From Alphaproteobacteria bacterium (GTDB taxonomy: Bacteria > Pseudomonadota > Alphaproteobacteria > Micavibrionales > Micavibrionaceae): 64,000 nt of DNA. The notes beneath the pieces are model-generated. The model made no database searches, was not told the DNA's origin, and saw only the letters and a list, made by a program, of their open reading frames with translations. A program made the position numbers and the translations under genes. Below are positions 18,306 through 27,078 of the stretch, one piece after another. The stretch spans positions 124,001 through 188,000 of the forward strand of contig JAGRHC010000001.1 of assembly GCA_020445145.1 (NCBI GenBank). Reading direction: 5' to 3'. Numbering within the stretch: position 1 is the stretch's first letter; the number at the start of each line of letters is the position of its first letter.

Positions 18306-19133
18306 TCAGGGGCGGTAGGTTTTTTCACGGGATGGGTCTTGCAGGAAAGAATCCGAAAACAGCTCGTTTGGAATCTGCTTATCGTAGATTATGTTTTCGC
18401 TTTTTATTCTGGTTGTGTGATTTGCTTTATAGTCCTTGATAACAGTTTCCATGACAGTCCAGAACCCGTCAATTTTCTCAATCTTTTTGACATTCAGGGT
18501 TTTTATGGGCGCATCCGCATTGTCTCGATAGAAATCTACGCGGATGGGGATGAGTGTTTGCGGGTGAACCCACACAACACGCTTAGAATAAGATGAGTTT
18601 TTGGGATCGACGGGGATGCTTTCTATGACATCGCAGAGGGCGCCCTCGAGTTTTTCCTGCCTTAGAAATTTATGGCTGTCTTTATTCACTTTGCGATCCT
18701 GGAGATCTTCATAATAGATATCGGAATCTACGAAACGCCCGCCCTTGCGATCTGCGGCAATACGGCGAATACGTTTCAGGGCCGGCAGATATATCCATTG
18801 ATCATCTTCACCACTAGCGTGGCTTTGGGTAAGAAGACCTGTATCTGCGACATCCGCAGGCAACGTAAAGCGGATAAGTGACGCCTTTTCTCCCCCGCCA
18901 TTGTCGGTGCTGTAGGCATAAAACTGACGCGTCCGCGACTTACCTGTGCCCTCCAGGACCATCGTTGTCAGTGCAATCATTGTTTTGCCTGTTGGACGAT
19001 CGTAAACGGCTTGCGCTATTTGCCTGCCTTTGTCGCCATCTTCCGCATAGAGTTTTTGTGCAAATACGGCGCTCGAAAATACCAGCATCAGAACACCGCA
19101 CATCAACAAATTTAAATTACGCATGAGCATCAT
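18306..19133 (-). CDS. LolA-like outer-membrane lipoprotein-sorting protein
   Basis: A 275-residue periplasmic protein with signal peptide (cleavage after SSAVFA). The core resembles the LolA-like family that pairs with RND/MMPL exporters: SRTRQFYAYS, DQWIYLPALKRIRRIAAD, RFVDSDIYYEDL and the late MLI/TLIPIRVDFY and YKANHTTRI segments. The concave half-barrel of such proteins carries a lipid tail across the periplasm. It is first in the minus-strand operon LolA-like, barrel, E1-nitroreductase. Two ATGs (19133 and 19124) are possible starts. The substrate is unknown; it is not the general LolA, which lacks this motif set. Confidence 0.8.
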   Translation of the reverse strand: MMLMRNLNLLMCGVLMLVFSSAVFAQKLYAEDGDKGRQIAQAVYDRPTGKTMIALTTMVLEGTGKSRTRQFYAYSTDNGGGEKASLIRFTLPADVADTGLLTQSHASGEDDQWIYLPALKRIRRIAADRKGGRFVDSDIYYEDLQDRKVNKDSHKFLRQEKLEGALCDVIESIPVDPKNSSYSKRVVWVHPQTLIPIRVDFYRDNADAPIKTLNVKKIEKIDGFWTVMETVIKDYKANHTTRIKSENIIYDKQIPNELFSDSFLQDPSREKTYRP

Positions 19134-19234
19134 TTTATTCCTTTGTTTTGATTATGCATATTTTTTTAAGAAAAGAAAAATGATCTATCCCATCATTCCA
19201 CTTATAAACATTGATTGAAGCCTTCAGTCTTGTT

Positions 19235-20134
19235 TTATCGGCCAAGTAAATTGTCCAATGCCTTTGAAACTCCGTCTTTCCAACTTCCTTGGGAAACACC
19301 AAAAACATCTTTGATTTTTTTACATGATAGAGCCGAATATGCAGGCCTCTGGGCAGCCGTAGGGTATTCCTGTGATGTGATCGGTACTATTTCGTGGGGC
19401 GTTTTCAAACCTCGCCTTTTCAGTTCATCCATAATATACAATGCCAGATCATACCAGCTTGCAACCGGTGAATCCGCATAGTGATATGTTCCCCAGCCGT
19501 TAAAGTTATTCTGTTCTGCTTGTACGGCTATCGCTTTTATTGTAGCGGAGAGGTTTCCGGCATAGGTTGGCGTTCCGATCTGATCACTTACAATTTTTAA
19601 TGTGTTTTTTTGTTCAGCCAAAGACACCATAGTTTTTAAAAAGTTCCGGCCATACGCACTGAAAAGCCAACTTGTTCGTAATATGATGTGGTGCGGCGCA
19701 TATTTTCGTACTGCCTGCTCACCTGCTTCTTTGGATGTACCGTAAACACTTATTGGATTTACCTTATCCTCTTCGGTGTAAGGCGCATTTTTTTTGCCAT
19801 TGAAAACATAGTCGGTTGATATATGTATTATTGGCATTTCCAGTTCTGCTGCAATCTTTGCTATATTTCCTGCGCCCTCTCCGTTCACTTTCTGAGCCTC
19901 CTCGGGATACTCTTCCGCTTTATCCACATTTGTCCACGCAGCAGCGTTTATAACAACTCTGCAAGAGTTGTCTTCTTTGAGGCTCACCAATCTACTTCTT
20001 ATTTTATGCGGACACGTTATGTCGCATTGTTCCCTGCTCAAAGGAAATAAATTAAGACTGTTTTTTTCTTGTTGTGCCATCGCTTTCATCGAATGACCCA
20101 ATTGGCCGTTAGCCCCTAGTATAATTATGTTCAT
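19235..20134 (-). CDS. rmlD: dTDP-4-dehydrorhamnose reductase
   Basis: Last step of dTDP-L-rhamnose synthesis, NAD(P)H-dependent reduction of the 4-keto group. The N-terminal GANGQLG nucleotide motif, ISTDYVFNG, and the catalytic YGTSK (Tyr-x3-Lys) in NPISVYGTSKEAGEQ are all present; ILRTSWLFS follows. The 299-residue length from the ATG at 20134 is standard; this start overlaps the stop of the hexapeptide-transferase gene by four bases, and an upstream ATG at 20203 would add 23 non-conserved residues. It ends the sugar operon; no rmlB is found in the window. Confidence 0.94.
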   Translation of the reverse strand: MNIIILGANGQLGHSMKAMAQQEKNSLNLFPLSREQCDITCPHKIRSRLVSLKEDNSCRVVINAAAWTNVDKAEEYPEEAQKVNGEGAGNIAKIAAELEMPIIHISTDYVFNGKKNAPYTEEDKVNPISVYGTSKEAGEQAVRKYAPHHIILRTSWLFSAYGRNFLKTMVSLAEQKNTLKIVSDQIGTPTYAGNLSATIKAIAVQAEQNNFNGWGTYHYADSPVASWYDLALYIMDELKRRGLKTPHEIVPITSQEYPTAAQRPAYSALSCKKIKDVFGVSQGSWKDGVSKALDNLLGR

Positions 20135-20826
20135 GGACAACCCGAGCTTGTTTGAGTTTGCCCCCCCCTCTTCCCGACCATGCGCGCAGGCGTTCCGACC
20201 CATATCTCATTTTCTCCGACAACCGTCCCTTTTGTTATAAGCGCTTGAGCTCCAATGATAGCGCCGTCTTTGATTTGCGCACCGGCCATGATCATGCTTT
20301 GCGCCCGGATGGTTACGTTGTTTCCTATTTCAATTGGATAAAATGCCAGCCTATCTCCTTCGATAACATGAGGGACAACCAATGCCTGCAGCCCAACAAT
20401 AGAATTTTTTCCCATTTTAACGAAAGCTGGGTCCGTTAAAACGCCAGATGGAAATGAATTTTTACCAATTTGAGCTCCTAAAAGAACATATAGCACTTTT
20501 CTTAGCGGGATTGGGACTAGCGACGTTTCAATGAGTGGGTTGAAAATAAATAGAAAAAAAAGAGTGTGTACGAAATAAGTGAACTCCGTGTGTGTTCTCT
20601 GCTCTATTTCGCCGAAAGGTAATGGCCTCATCCCGATAAGAACTCTTTGCGCCAAAATCATATAGAAGACGAAGCAGATTAAAAAGCTTGCGATCATGGC
20701 AATTTCTCGAAAACTGTCTAGCGGCAGTGTTCTTAGAGCAAACCAGACCGTTACGCCGGCGAACAATATTGCAAAACTATATATGCACGCGAACAGAGCG
20801 ATGGCTGGCAACGTCATTTTATGCAT
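20131..20826 (-). CDS. Membrane-anchored hexapeptide-repeat (LbH) transferase
   Basis: The N-terminal ~110 residues hold two or three membrane segments (AIALFACIYSFAILFAGVTV; MIASFLICFVFYMIL). The C-terminal ~110 residues show left-handed beta-helix hexapeptides: VLLGAQIGKNS, FVKMGKNSIVG, IEIGNNVTIRAQS, GAQIKDGAIIGAQAL, ending with the usual IWVGTPARMVG. Such enzymes acetylate or acylate sugars. Start at 20826 overlaps the glycosyltransferase stop; 20817 is an alternative. Coupling with rmlD and the glycosyltransferase puts it in glycan or glycolipid decoration. The exact donor and acceptor are unknown. Confidence 0.8.
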   Translation of the reverse strand: MHKMTLPAIALFACIYSFAILFAGVTVWFALRTLPLDSFREIAMIASFLICFVFYMILAQRVLIGMRPLPFGEIEQRTHTEFTYFVHTLFFLFIFNPLIETSLVPIPLRKVLYVLLGAQIGKNSFPSGVLTDPAFVKMGKNSIVGLQALVVPHVIEGDRLAFYPIEIGNNVTIRAQSMIMAGAQIKDGAIIGAQALITKGTVVGENEIWVGTPARMVGKRGGQTQTSSGCP

Positions 20827-22051
20827 TTTTTTTGCTATCCTGACAGGGCCCCAGAACCCATGAGAGCCAATCATCAAGACTTTCCTTCATGTTGATCTGT
20901 GCCATGGCATTTTTTTGCCGGAGAGCCTCTTGCCTGTATGACTGATCGGCTAGCATTTCATCAATATTTTTTGTTACTGCTCTTGCGTTCACACGATCAC
21001 TGCGCAGTGTGCGGACGGCGCCTGTTTGTTCCAGATGTGCGCTGCACAAATATTGATCCATATTATGAGGTATGCCTAGTGCGGGGACACCTGCTGCCAA
21101 GGCGAGGTAGCTGCTTATACCACCGTTCCCTATGAAAAGCGTACAGTTTTGCAGAGCCTCTTTTAATGGCAAGAAATCCGTCACAAAGATATTGGATGTG
21201 GTCTCAATGTTTAATTGATTTCCTGCGGTGATCACTACGCAGTTTTCTTTTCGGCCCAGAAGGCTTTTGATTACAGAAGTGAAAATCTCCGGTTTTCCCG
21301 ATGACCCAATACAAATGAGAATTAACGGCTGGTCTGAGGAAATGTTTGGCCACCACTCAGGGAAAGGCTGCCTCAAAGACCAATTTATCGGGCCAATATG
21401 CTTTTCTGTTCTATGCGGACACTTTGAATGATTATATGATAAAGGATCATCGTATAGTATGTAGTCGCCCTGTAAATATAGATTTTCAATATTCTCAAAA
21501 TTTATTGGAATATTGTATTTTTGGGCAACTATATTTATGGGATCACAGAACTCCTTGAAAACTTTTGGCGATAATCTATCAAATATTGCTTGTGCCACCC
21601 TGATTGGAATAAATGATGTGAAAGGTGCGAGATCAGGCACTATATATTTCTTTCCCTCTTCTTTTTTCCAGTAAATGCTCGAGAGATTACAGTAAGGCAC
21701 ATTTGCTATTTTTGAGCTGATTGCCAACGAGAGTCTAAAATCTCCTATGATGAGATCAGGCTTAAAGCTTTCGATAGCGTCTAGTTCACTCTTGACATAT
21801 TTCTCGATTGTTTCCGCATTGTAGGCAGGCTTGCCCCTTGTAACGCTATCGATAAATGACTTCCCGTCTATTGTTTCGATATCATAGTTTTTTGCAAAGC
21901 AAGCCGGGACCATGTGCGAGACTTTCGACGATACGGCAATTCCACATTCATATTTTTCAGGATCCAAAATTTCAGCCAAAGCGAAACATCGCCCCGGATG
22001 TGAAAGCGTAATGTATTCTGCTACAAAAAGAATTCTCTTTTTTAAAGTCAT
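20819..22051 (-). CDS. Glycosyltransferase, GT1 (UGT/MGT)-like
   Basis: A 410-residue GT-B protein. The N-terminus ILFVAEYITLSHPGRCFALAE is the acceptor-side Rossmann start; the C-terminal donor-binding part has CTLFIGNGGISSYLALAAGVPALGIP, equivalent to the HGG..S..EAL..G.P signature of UGT-like enzymes (His replaced by Asn), and then NMDQYLCSAHLEQTGA. Such enzymes often move dTDP- or UDP-sugars onto lipids or small molecules, which suits the neighbouring rmlA, rmlC and rmlD. It begins one base after the rmlA stop codon, so it is in the same operon. Confidence 0.8.
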   Translation of the reverse strand: MTLKKRILFVAEYITLSHPGRCFALAEILDPEKYECGIAVSSKVSHMVPACFAKNYDIETIDGKSFIDSVTRGKPAYNAETIEKYVKSELDAIESFKPDLIIGDFRLSLAISSKIANVPYCNLSSIYWKKEEGKKYIVPDLAPFTSFIPIRVAQAIFDRLSPKVFKEFCDPINIVAQKYNIPINFENIENLYLQGDYILYDDPLSYNHSKCPHRTEKHIGPINWSLRQPFPEWWPNISSDQPLILICIGSSGKPEIFTSVIKSLLGRKENCVVITAGNQLNIETTSNIFVTDFLPLKEALQNCTLFIGNGGISSYLALAAGVPALGIPHNMDQYLCSAHLEQTGAVRTLRSDRVNARAVTKNIDEMLADQSYRQEALRQKNAMAQINMKESLDDWLSWVLGPCQDSKKNA

Positions 22052-22052
22052 A

Positions 22053-22964
22053 TTATTTCAATTCGTTGAACCCTGATGGTGAATAATAGTTTTCTCTTAC
22101 AATTTTTTTCAAATATTTTCCGTAGTCGTTCCCTTTATAGAGATCCGACATACTCAAAACCTCTTCAGCGGATATCCATTTTTTATAGAAAGCGACCTCT
22201 TCCGGGCAAGCTATTGCTGTTGACTGGTGGGTTTGTATGGAGTGCACCATTTGGGAGGCTTCGAGCATTGTCCGATGTATGCCGGCATCAAACCAACAGC
22301 ACCCTCGCCCCATAAGCTCCACATGTAACTCGTTTGCTTTGAGGTATTGGTTGAGAATATCAACTATCTCAAGTTCGCCACGCGCCGAAGGCCTCAATGT
22401 CTTTGCATATGAAGGTACATTTTCATCAAAGAAATAAAGACCGGTTACCGCCCAGTTTGATTTTGGATTCTGAGGTTTCTCTTCAATGGAATGTATTTTT
22501 TTCTCTCTATCAAATTCGACTATTCCGTATCGGTTGGGATCGCTTACCTGATGCGCGAATACTGTGGCTCCGTGTGTTCTATTCGACGCTTTTTGCAAGT
22601 GGTCGCCGAACTTGTGAGCATAGAATATGTTGTCGCCAAGTATCATTGCACAAGGCGAGCCATTCAGAAACTTCTCTCCAATTGTGAAGGCCTGCGGCAA
22701 GCCCTCGGGATTGGCTTGTACTTCATAATTCAACGAAATCCCCCATTGCGCTCCATCCCCCAGAAGTTGCTGAAAGAGATGTTGTTCGTGCGTGGTTGTA
22801 ATGATCAAAATATCCTGAATATCTGCCAGCATAAGCGTTGTCAGAGGATAGTAAATCATCGGCTTATCGTAGATTGGCAATAATTGCTTGCTGATGCTTT
22901 TGGTCGCAGGGTAAAGACGTGTGCCGCTACCTCCTGCCAAAATGATGCCTTTGCGATGTTTCAT
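22053..22964 (-). CDS. rmlA: Glucose-1-phosphate thymidylyltransferase
   Basis: Makes dTDP-glucose from dTTP and glucose-1-phosphate, the entry to dTDP-deoxysugars. Signature GIILAGGSGTRLYPAT at the start, YDKPMIYYPL, ALGDN-equivalent ILGDNIFYAH and the EEKPQNPKSNWAVTGLYF segment are all intact. Length 303 residues is normal. It lies in the operon between rmlC and the glycosyltransferase. A ribosome site GAGGAATT precedes the ATG. Confidence 0.96.
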   Translation of the reverse strand: MKHRKGIILAGGSGTRLYPATKSISKQLLPIYDKPMIYYPLTTLMLADIQDILIITTTHEQHLFQQLLGDGAQWGISLNYEVQANPEGLPQAFTIGEKFLNGSPCAMILGDNIFYAHKFGDHLQKASNRTHGATVFAHQVSDPNRYGIVEFDREKKIHSIEEKPQNPKSNWAVTGLYFFDENVPSYAKTLRPSARGELEIVDILNQYLKANELHVELMGRGCCWFDAGIHRTMLEASQMVHSIQTHQSTAIACPEEVAFYKKWISAEEVLSMSDLYKGNDYGKYLKKIVRENYYSPSGFNELK

Positions 22965-22987
22965 ATAAAATTCCTCAGTCCTGACTT

Positions 22988-23569
22988 TTATATTTCCGGG
23001 GTGGTAAAAGGGGTTTTAAAATCTTCCCAAGACGGCAGCGTTTTATCTTTTTCCGAGAGGGTTACCGTTTCACTTTTTACCGGCCACTCAATTCCGAGAT
23101 CGGGGTCGTTCCATAAAATGCCGCCATCATGTTCTTTTGAATAAGGTGCGTCGACCTTATAGATAACTTCTGTATTTTCCTCGAGAGTGCAGAATCCATG
23201 GGCAAAGCCCGCTGGGACGAGGACCTGCTTTCGGTTTTTACCGCTTAGTTCTATTGCCCCACTTCTTCCATATGTTTTCGAGTTTTTGCGGATATCTACA
23301 ATTACATCGAGAGCGGAGCCTACAATCACGCGCACCAGCTTAGCTTGTGCGAAAGGAGGTGCCTGGAAATGCAAGCCGCGGAGCGTTCCTTTGGGAATGG
23401 AAAGAGAATGGTTATCCTGTATAAAATTGTAGTGCAGGCCTGCCTCTTCCAGTGTTTGTTTCTTGTAGCTTTCGGAAAAATAGCCACGATCATCTTCGAA
23501 TTTTGCAGGCGTGATAAGATAAACATCTGCAAACGGCGCCATTTTTTCTATATGTAATTGTCTATTCAT
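22988..23569 (-). CDS. rmlC: dTDP-4-dehydrorhamnose 3,5-epimerase
   Basis: Cupin-fold epimerase acting on dTDP-4-keto-6-deoxyglucose. The catalytic-histidine segment LRGLHFQAPP, the VDIRKNSKTYG stretch, the FAHGFCTLEENTEVIYK motif and the final YSKEHDGGILWNDPDLGIEWP are typical. The 193-residue length is standard. The ATG overlaps the stop of the upstream SDR gene by four bases. Its substrate needs RmlB, which must be encoded elsewhere. Confidence 0.95.
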   Translation of the reverse strand: MNRQLHIEKMAPFADVYLITPAKFEDDRGYFSESYKKQTLEEAGLHYNFIQDNHSLSIPKGTLRGLHFQAPPFAQAKLVRVIVGSALDVIVDIRKNSKTYGRSGAIELSGKNRKQVLVPAGFAHGFCTLEENTEVIYKVDAPYSKEHDGGILWNDPDLGIEWPVKSETVTLSEKDKTLPSWEDFKTPFTTPEI

Positions 23570-24501
23570 TTTTTATGTCCGTATGATTGGTTTTTTAATA
23601 CGAGTAAAGTTGCAATGATTTCACGGAAATATACTTCAATGTCTTGCCCTTCATACTGAGTAGGGTCACAAGACTTAAAATCCATGATAATTTCACTTAA
23701 TATGTCTTTTGAATTTTCTGGCATTTCAACCAAGCATTTTTCTTGTGTCACTTCCGAGTAGGCGGTAGCGCACATCAACGCCACATCGTATATTGTAGAA
23801 TCACAAGACCCTATCGGGTTTTTTACAGTCAGGCCCTTTGCGTTCTTGCTCAAAAGAAAATTGGCAACATGTTTTCCAATGGCAGCAGTGCTGATAAAAT
23901 TGCGCCTAATTTTATTACTTCCAGGTAAAAGCCGTATTTTTCTGTCTTCGACAGCCAGACGGGGAAACTTATAAGGCACAAGTCCCCACCTAGAAAAAGA
24001 CATTAATTTTTGAGGCATTCCATAAACTGATGATGGCCTTAAAATGATTGCACACGCTTCATTTTCAGCTTTTGTGATTATCCGTGTTAAAATGCGTTCT
24101 GTGGCATAATGGGAGATTGCATAATCAGAAACCGGATTGCATGGTGTTAGTTCTGTTATTGTGCCTGACAGTGATCCGTATACATGCGCGCTTGAGATAT
24201 AGACGAATTTTCTTATACCTGCATCAAAGGCTGATTCAAAAAGCTTTTTGGATGCGTATGTTCCTTTCAAATAGGCCTTGCATGCAGATTCTAAAAAATC
24301 CTCATCTCTGACCCCGGCGCAATGAATTAGAGCCTCATGGCCCTGAAATAAGCTGACCGATATATCCTGCGGACGATCTATATCAAGCATTTTATCATTG
24401 TGCTCTCCCTTACCAAATTTTGTAATTTGATGGGATGCACTTATTTCATTTAATATCGCCGAGCCAATTACTCCGCTGGAACCTAAAAAAGCTATTCTCA
24501 T
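23566..24501 (-). CDS. NAD-dependent epimerase/dehydratase-like SDR with altered catalytic Lys
   Basis: An extended SDR of 311 residues. The nucleotide loop GSSGVIGSAI and KFVYISSAHVYG are present and RPSSVYG follows, so the fold is secure. The catalytic motif, however, reads DYAISHYATE where the family has YxxxK: the lysine is replaced by histidine. It therefore may have lost or changed activity, and is not simply RmlB. Its start overlaps the stop of the sigma-54 activator by four bases and its stop overlaps the rmlC start. It could finish a deoxysugar or act as a binding protein. Function unassigned. Confidence 0.78.
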   Translation of the reverse strand: MRIAFLGSSGVIGSAILNEISASHQITKFGKGEHNDKMLDIDRPQDISVSLFQGHEALIHCAGVRDEDFLESACKAYLKGTYASKKLFESAFDAGIRKFVYISSAHVYGSLSGTITELTPCNPVSDYAISHYATERILTRIITKAENEACAIILRPSSVYGMPQKLMSFSRWGLVPYKFPRLAVEDRKIRLLPGSNKIRRNFISTAAIGKHVANFLLSKNAKGLTVKNPIGSCDSTIYDVALMCATAYSEVTQEKCLVEMPENSKDILSEIIMDFKSCDPTQYEGQDIEVYFREIIATLLVLKNQSYGHKK

Positions 24502-25922
24502 TGCTCTCTATTTTTCTTATCTTGTTCAAGTTTTTTGTAGAGGGTTGATTTTGCTATCCCCATGGCACTTGAAGCCCGCGTTATATTACCCTGATAATAT
24601 TTAAGAATATATTGAATTGCCTCCAATTCAATTTCACGAGATGTTTTAAAGTTTCCATCAGGTTTCATCAAATTTATGGCGTGATTTGCGGTCAGATTGA
24701 TGCCGGACGGCGCTTCGATCTCTAATGTTTTTTGACGGTCAGTGGCGAGGATATCTGAAAAGTCTTCCGGCTCGAGGATAGCTCCTTCGCTCATGACGAG
24801 GGCACGACCTATGGCATTCTCAAGCTGGCGGACGTTTCCGGGCCAGATGTAATTGACGAGTTCTTTCATCGTCTCATTTGATAGCGGTTTAGCGATGTGA
24901 TTGGTTTTGGCACTGAACCGCTCAATAAAATGCATAATCAGCGGAACGATATCTTTTTTTCGCTCACGCAGCGGCGGCATTTCGGCCTGTAAGACGTTGA
25001 GACGGAATAATAAATCTTCGCGGAAGCGGCCTGCCCTTACTTCTTCTTCCATATTTCGGTTGGTGGCTGAAATGATGCGGACATCGACAGGTACCGGACG
25101 CCCTGCCCCAACGGGCTCTACTTCCTTTTGCTGCAAGACGCGCAAAAGTTTGACTTGTGCGTCGAGGGGAAGCTCGCCGACTTCATCCAGAAAGATTGTT
25201 CCCCCGTGTGCCTCGCGGAATTTTCCAAGAACTTTTGAGGTTGCACCTGTAAAGGCGCCCTTTTCATGACCGAACAGCGTACTTTCGACCAATTGTGGCG
25301 GGATAGCACCGCAGTTTACGGCAATGAATGGTTTTCCGGCGCGCTGTGATTCTCCATGGACAGCTTTGGCAAAAACTTCTTTCCCCGTCCCGGTTTCTCC
25401 TGTGATGAGGACAGGAAGGTCCGAGGATGCGGCTTTGCGCCCGAAACGCACGACGGAAGCCAGCCCTGTTTCTGCGCCGATGAGTTGATGGAAGCCCAGC
25501 TTTCCTTCCTGTTCGCCGCTCAGTCTTTTGACTTCTTTGCGGAGCATATTGAGACTTAGCGCGTTTCGAACGGTCAGGACCAGCCTTTCATGCTCGAAAG
25601 GTTTGGTCAGGAAATCGACGGCTCCGCGTTGTATGGCCTTGATTGCGTCGTTTATATCTTTACTGCCTGTCAGCATAATGACCGGGAGGCCCGGATATTT
25701 CTGGCTCAGAATTTCCAGCGTTTCCATTCCGCTCATGACAGGCATGGCAAGGTCCATGATAACCAGCCGGATATTCGAGAGCGTGTCTTTGTCGAGTATC
25801 GACAAAGCTTCGCGCCCGTTGCCGGCGACGATTGCCTCATATTGCAATTTGCGGTGGATGAGCGTGGCCAGCATATGGCACTGGAGTTCGTCGTCTTCCA
25901 CGATCAGGATTGTTTCTTGCAT
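24498..25922 (-). CDS. NtrC-family sigma-54 response regulator
   Basis: 474 residues in three parts: REC domain (acceptor Asp in VIMDLAMPVMSG, about residue 56; Lys in LTKPFEHE), AAA+ sigma-54 activation domain with Walker A GETGTGKE and the sigma-54 contact loop GAFTGA, Walker B GGTIFLDEVGEL, and the arginine-finger FREDLLFRLNVL; then a Fis-type helix-turn-helix ending in ASSAMGIAKSTLYKKLEQ. It needs a partner kinase; none is adjacent on its strand, but the hybrid kinase at 27950 lies across a divergent 250-base gap. It is the first gene of the sugar operon and may control itself and the sigma-54 promoter at 26095. Confidence 0.93.
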   Translation of the reverse strand: MQETILIVEDDELQCHMLATLIHRKLQYEAIVAGNGREALSILDKDTLSNIRLVIMDLAMPVMSGMETLEILSQKYPGLPVIMLTGSKDINDAIKAIQRGAVDFLTKPFEHERLVLTVRNALSLNMLRKEVKRLSGEQEGKLGFHQLIGAETGLASVVRFGRKAASSDLPVLITGETGTGKEVFAKAVHGESQRAGKPFIAVNCGAIPPQLVESTLFGHEKGAFTGATSKVLGKFREAHGGTIFLDEVGELPLDAQVKLLRVLQQKEVEPVGAGRPVPVDVRIISATNRNMEEEVRAGRFREDLLFRLNVLQAEMPPLRERKKDIVPLIMHFIERFSAKTNHIAKPLSNETMKELVNYIWPGNVRQLENAIGRALVMSEGAILEPEDFSDILATDRQKTLEIEAPSGINLTANHAINLMKPDGNFKTSREIELEAIQYILKYYQGNITRASSAMGIAKSTLYKKLEQDKKNREQ

Positions 25923-26094
25923 GGCTTTGACCGGTCCGTTCTTTGCGCCCTCTTCTTTCAGGCTAGTTGAGAAAGATTAAAAAACCGTTCGATTTTCGGA
26001 CGCTTTAGAGGATTTTCTCATTTTTAGACGTTTGATTTTGAGACTTTTATTTTTAGATTACCCACAACCCATTGTTATTTCATTATTTTTAAAC

Positions 26095-26110
26095 TGGCAC
26101 GAGTGTTGCA
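26095..26110 (+). promoter_or_regulatory. Sigma-54 (-24/-12) promoter
   Basis: TGGCAC, five bases, then TTGCA: an exact match to the RpoN consensus with the required GG-to-GC spacing of ten. It points at the response-regulator gene starting 63 bases downstream. The NtrC-type activator gene is divergent on the other side of the gap, which fits local control. Confidence 0.88.
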
Positions 26111-26172
26111 ATTATGAAAACAGAAAGATCAGTTATTTCTAAGGGACAAGCGGTATAGCGAGAGGGAAAGGA

Positions 26173-27078
26173 ATGCTGGTATTTGTTAAAGATGCGGAAG
26201 AAACCCTACTCCGGGACCTGAAGAAACACCGGGACCTGTTTCCGACCCATCGATGCCTGTACCTCAAGTTTTCGCAACTGAATGAAGAAAAAGAAGAATG
26301 GTTTTCGGCCCTTATAGAGATAATCAGGGACCGCGGCCAAGATGATTTGAACCAGATTTACGTGTGTCACGATAACGATGTTTTTATCCTCTCACGCGGT
26401 ATGACTCACAAGAGCCTTGAACAGTTTTTAGCCCACCTAGCCCCCAAACTTACGCCAGCTCCCTTACCGGAGCTGGCGGTTCTTTTTGAAATCGGTGTGG
26501 ACTGGGCCAGACTTGGATTAATTTGCGAGCGTAAGATTGAGGCGAAGATTGAAGCCTTGAAAGCTCTTCAAGCGCAAGAGAGCTCAGATGAAGAAATGCT
26601 GGCGCGGAAGGAAGCTCTTCTTAAGTTGAATCGTGAGATGGCTGCAAGCTTACCGGATCGACGTGAAAAACGAAAAGAACCAGAAATTTTGATTGTCGAG
26701 GATGATCCTTTTACGCAGCGACTTGTGGGGAATGCACTGAAAGATAAATATCCCTTTAGCGTGACCGGCAGCGGCCAAAATGCGATCTCGGAATATTTAA
26801 GCAAGGCGCCTGATATTTTATTTCTTGATATCGGGCTGCCGGATATGAGCGGGCACTCTGTCTTGCAGCGGATCTTCCAAATTGACCCGCAGGCCTATGT
26901 TGTCATGTTCAGCGGCAACGGAGACCGCGAGAATGTCCTTCGTGCGATTGATCAAGGCGCCAAGGGATTTGTTGGCAAACCGTTTACGCAAGAAAAGCTG
27001 TTCCAGTATATCGAAAAATCGCCTTTCATTCAGACCAAGCTCAAGAAGGAGACCCTCCATGGATATTCTCAATCTTAA
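26173..27078 (+). CDS. Response regulator with novel N-terminal domain (copy 1)
   Basis: 301 residues. A C-terminal REC domain starts near residue 172 (ILIVEDDPFTQRL; acceptor Asp in ILFLDIGLPDMSG; Lys in VGKPFTQ). The N-terminal ~125 residues are an unassigned domain shared with the next gene; a linker helix rich in Glu/Lys/Leu (residues ~120-160) joins them. The stretch IYVCHDNDVFILSRG sits where a GGDEF-type cyclase would have its GGDEF strand-turn, so a degenerate nucleotide-cyclase fold is possible, but no active-site residues remain. It is the first gene after the sigma-54 promoter and overlaps copy 2 by 20 bases. Confidence 0.85.
   Translation: MLVFVKDAEETLLRDLKKHRDLFPTHRCLYLKFSQLNEEKEEWFSALIEIIRDRGQDDLNQIYVCHDNDVFILSRGMTHKSLEQFLAHLAPKLTPAPLPELAVLFEIGVDWARLGLICERKIEAKIEALKALQAQESSDEEMLARKEALLKLNREMAASLPDRREKRKEPEILIVEDDPFTQRLVGNALKDKYPFSVTGSGQNAISEYLSKAPDILFLDIGLPDMSGHSVLQRIFQIDPQAYVVMFSGNGDRENVLRAIDQGAKGFVGKPFTQEKLFQYIEKSPFIQTKLKKETLHGYSQS

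Noticed and set aside
26882-27058. Upstream extension of response regulator copy 2
   Set aside because: It lies entirely in the copy 1 REC domain; a strong ribosome site precedes the ATG at 27059.
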